Assembly (NCBI RefSeq): GCF_041228105.1
Contig: NZ_CP166097.1
Coordinates: forward strand, 2,418,001 to 2,482,000
Origin: Pectobacterium aroidearum
GTDB taxonomy: Bacteria; Pseudomonadota; Gammaproteobacteria; Enterobacterales; Enterobacteriaceae
Length of the DNA: 64,000 bases
Direction of reading: 5' to 3'
Both the position numbers and the translations under genes were made by a program. This document shows, piece by piece, positions 62,520 through 64,000 of the stretch. The notes below the pieces were generated by a model. That model saw only the letters and a program-made list of their open reading frames with translations, was not told where the DNA came from and searched no databases. The stretch's first letter is position 1. Each line of letters begins with the position of its first letter.

Positions 62520-62531
62520 ATGATGCATCAA
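62520..62531. promoter_or_regulatory. Candidate operator ATGATGCATCAA before the GntR gene
   Basis: The palindrome TGATGCATCA (62521-62530) is the third copy of the 12-base element. Its place in front of the GntR/FCD gene suggests autoregulation and identifies the likely binding protein. Confidence 0.55.
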
Positions 62532-62762
62532 CGAAGCTATGGGCGAGGTGTCTGTCGGTTGGCGAATCGACAAGAAAAGGTCATGAAATGCGCAGCATTG
62601 TGTGACTAGGTGTAACAGGCCTGAAATTATTGGTTAAGGAAATATTTTATCGCGACTTAACGCAAATCCATTATCATAAAATTATATATTACCTGACATA
62701 TTGAGCTTGGTAATTAACGGCTCTACTATGCCAAAAAAATTATTATCATCAGGGATGAAACC

Positions 62763-64000
62763 ATGCGTGGTTTTTTCAGGCTGATTGCTATCATGCCTGC
62801 GCTATTTTCTTATACCGTATTTTCCGCGCCGCTTAATCCGGCAGACCGAAATGACATTCAGCAGCGCCAGGCCGAGGTGATCGATCAATCCCGGCAGCAG
62901 CGCGATTCCTTATTGCAATTAAATCAGCCACAAACGACGGTGAATCCCACAGGTGGAAGTAATGCCGGACACTGTTTTTTCATTAAAGATATTTATTATC
63001 ACAATAGCTCGCTGCTGCGTGAAAGAGATAAAAACAGGTTAAATAAAGATTATATTAATCGTTGCCTTAATGTTAATGATATAAATCAGCTGATTCATGA
63101 CGTCAGTAATTGGTATATCGAACGGGGTTATATTACCAGTCGCGCTTTTATTGCTGAGCAGGATCTTTCTGGCGGCGTATTGCAGATCGATATTCTGGAA
63201 GGGCGCCTCGAATCTATTAATCTTAATAACCAATCAACGTGGGCATTAAAACAGGTTTTCCCAGGCCTGGAAGGCGAAATTCTCAATCTCCGGGATATCG
63301 AACAGGGCATGGAACAGCTCAACCGCATGCCGACGCAGCAGGTGAGCATCGAAATTCAGCCCGGCAGCCAGCCCGGTTATTCCATCGTCAACCTGACCAG
63401 TAAAAAGCAAATTCCGCTGACGGCAAATATCAGTTTCGATAATAGCGGGCAGAAAAGCACCGGGGTACGGCAGCTAAGCGGCGGCCTATGGGCGGACAAT
63501 GTGCTGGGGCTGGCCGACCAGTGGTTTATCAACGGTGGACACAGTAGCGAATTTCGCGATAGTCGCAATGCCGAAAGCCTGCAGGCGGGTGTCTCGCTGC
63601 CTTACGGCTACTGGACGCTCAGTTACGACTATTCTGAGAGCCGCTATCGCAACGATTTCATCAACCGGGACTTTCTCTGGCATTCAACGGGGGATAGTCA
63701 GACGCACCGCGCCACGCTGTCACGCGTGATATTCCGCAACGGTGACATGAAAACCAGCCTCTCGGCGGGCATGTCGCACCGTATCGGGCAGAACTACCTG
63801 AACGATGTTCTGCTGCAATCCAGCAGTCGTAAACTCAGCAGCGCGATTATCGGCATCAATCACAGCCAGAAACTGTGGGGCGGGCTGGCGACGCTCAACC
63901 CCGCTTATAGCAGAGGAACGCGTTGGTTCGGCGCAGAAAGCGATGAAGGGAAATCTGATGATGCGCTGCGTGCCGAATTCAACAAAGTGACGCTGGCGGC
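62763..64000 (+). CDS. hecB: Two-partner secretion outer-membrane transporter, HecB/ShlB/FhaC family (partial)
   Basis: The first 412 codons of a TpsB transporter run off the right edge. A signal peptide (ending near VFSAPL) is followed by a POTRA-type periplasmic part (about 60-220, with paired cysteines near 73 and 102 and the sequence IERGYITSRAFIAEQDLSGGVLQIDILEGRLE). The beta-barrel part then begins (aromatic, alternating strands). TpsB proteins export a large filamentous haemagglutinin or haemolysin partner; HecA/HecB next to hrp genes is known in soft-rot bacteria, so hecA is expected to the right. GGGATG lies before the ATG. No hrp box precedes it. Confidence 0.88.
   Translation, partial: MRGFFRLIAIMPALFSYTVFSAPLNPADRNDIQQRQAEVIDQSRQQRDSLLQLNQPQTTVNPTGGSNAGHCFFIKDIYYHNSSLLRERDKNRLNKDYINRCLNVNDINQLIHDVSNWYIERGYITSRAFIAEQDLSGGVLQIDILEGRLESINLNNQSTWALKQVFPGLEGEILNLRDIEQGMEQLNRMPTQQVSIEIQPGSQPGYSIVNLTSKKQIPLTANISFDNSGQKSTGVRQLSGGLWADNVLGLADQWFINGGHSSEFRDSRNAESLQAGVSLPYGYWTLSYDYSESRYRNDFINRDFLWHSTGDSQTHRATLSRVIFRNGDMKTSLSAGMSHRIGQNYLNDVLLQSSSRKLSSAIIGINHSQKLWGGLATLNPAYSRGTRWFGAESDEGKSDDALRAEFNKVTLA

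Overview
The window reads as chromosomal DNA of a soft-rot enterobacterium, almost certainly Pectobacterium. It carries an enterobacterial-type Hrp/Hrc type III secretion (T3SS) cluster in the Erwinia/Pectobacterium order: hrcU to hrpJ, hrpL, hrpXY, hrpS, hrpA to hrpV, hrpN, hrpW, dspE and dspF. A HecB-type two-partner transporter follows immediately. The genus is inferred from gene order and protein character; no database search was possible.

Layout. (1) 1-13.5 kb is a nitrogen/amine catabolism block: a PotABCD-like ABC transporter with its ATPase at 635-1729 and its binding protein and permeases at 6677-9934, a MocR/GabR-type regulator divergent from gabT-gabD, and a translationally coupled trio of short-chain dehydrogenase, APH-type small-molecule kinase and a class-III PLP enzyme of the phospho-lyase subgroup. 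(2) 13.5-17 kb holds a chemoreceptor with a FliA-type promoter and a secreted PAP2 acid phosphatase. (3) 17.4-24 kb holds a MetNIQ-like transporter, an enolase-superfamily N-acylamino-acid racemase/OSBS-like enzyme, a frameshifted M20 peptidase and a LysR regulator. (4) 23.97-61.75 kb is the T3SS cluster. (5) 61.76-64 kb holds a GntR/FCD regulator and the start of a hecB/fhaC-like gene that runs off the window.

Regulation of the T3SS can be read directly. hrpX-hrpY (two-component system) and hrpS (sigma-54 enhancer-binding protein) lie next to hrpL, which has a perfect -24/-12 sigma-54 promoter. Six HrpL-type hrp boxes (GGAACY-N15-YCACNNA) precede hrpJ, hrpA, hrpF, hrpN, hrpW and dspE. An EAL-domain c-di-GMP phosphodiesterase sits between hrpS and hrpA.

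Four points stand out. An orphan type VI secretion (T6SS) cargo module (VgrG, DUF4123 adaptor, unknown effector candidate, exported immunity candidate, PAAR) is embedded between hrpN and hrpW and lacks a hrp box. hrpW is broken: its harpin half and the tail of its pectate-lyase-like half are in different frames, and the middle is missing. A 12-bp identical element containing the palindrome TGATGCATCA lies before the amine-transport operon, before the kinase/phospho-lyase operon, and in front of the GntR gene some 50 kb away on the far side of the T3SS cluster, which suggests one regulon split by that cluster. Finally, two intergenic elements with tandem hairpins show compensatory base changes.
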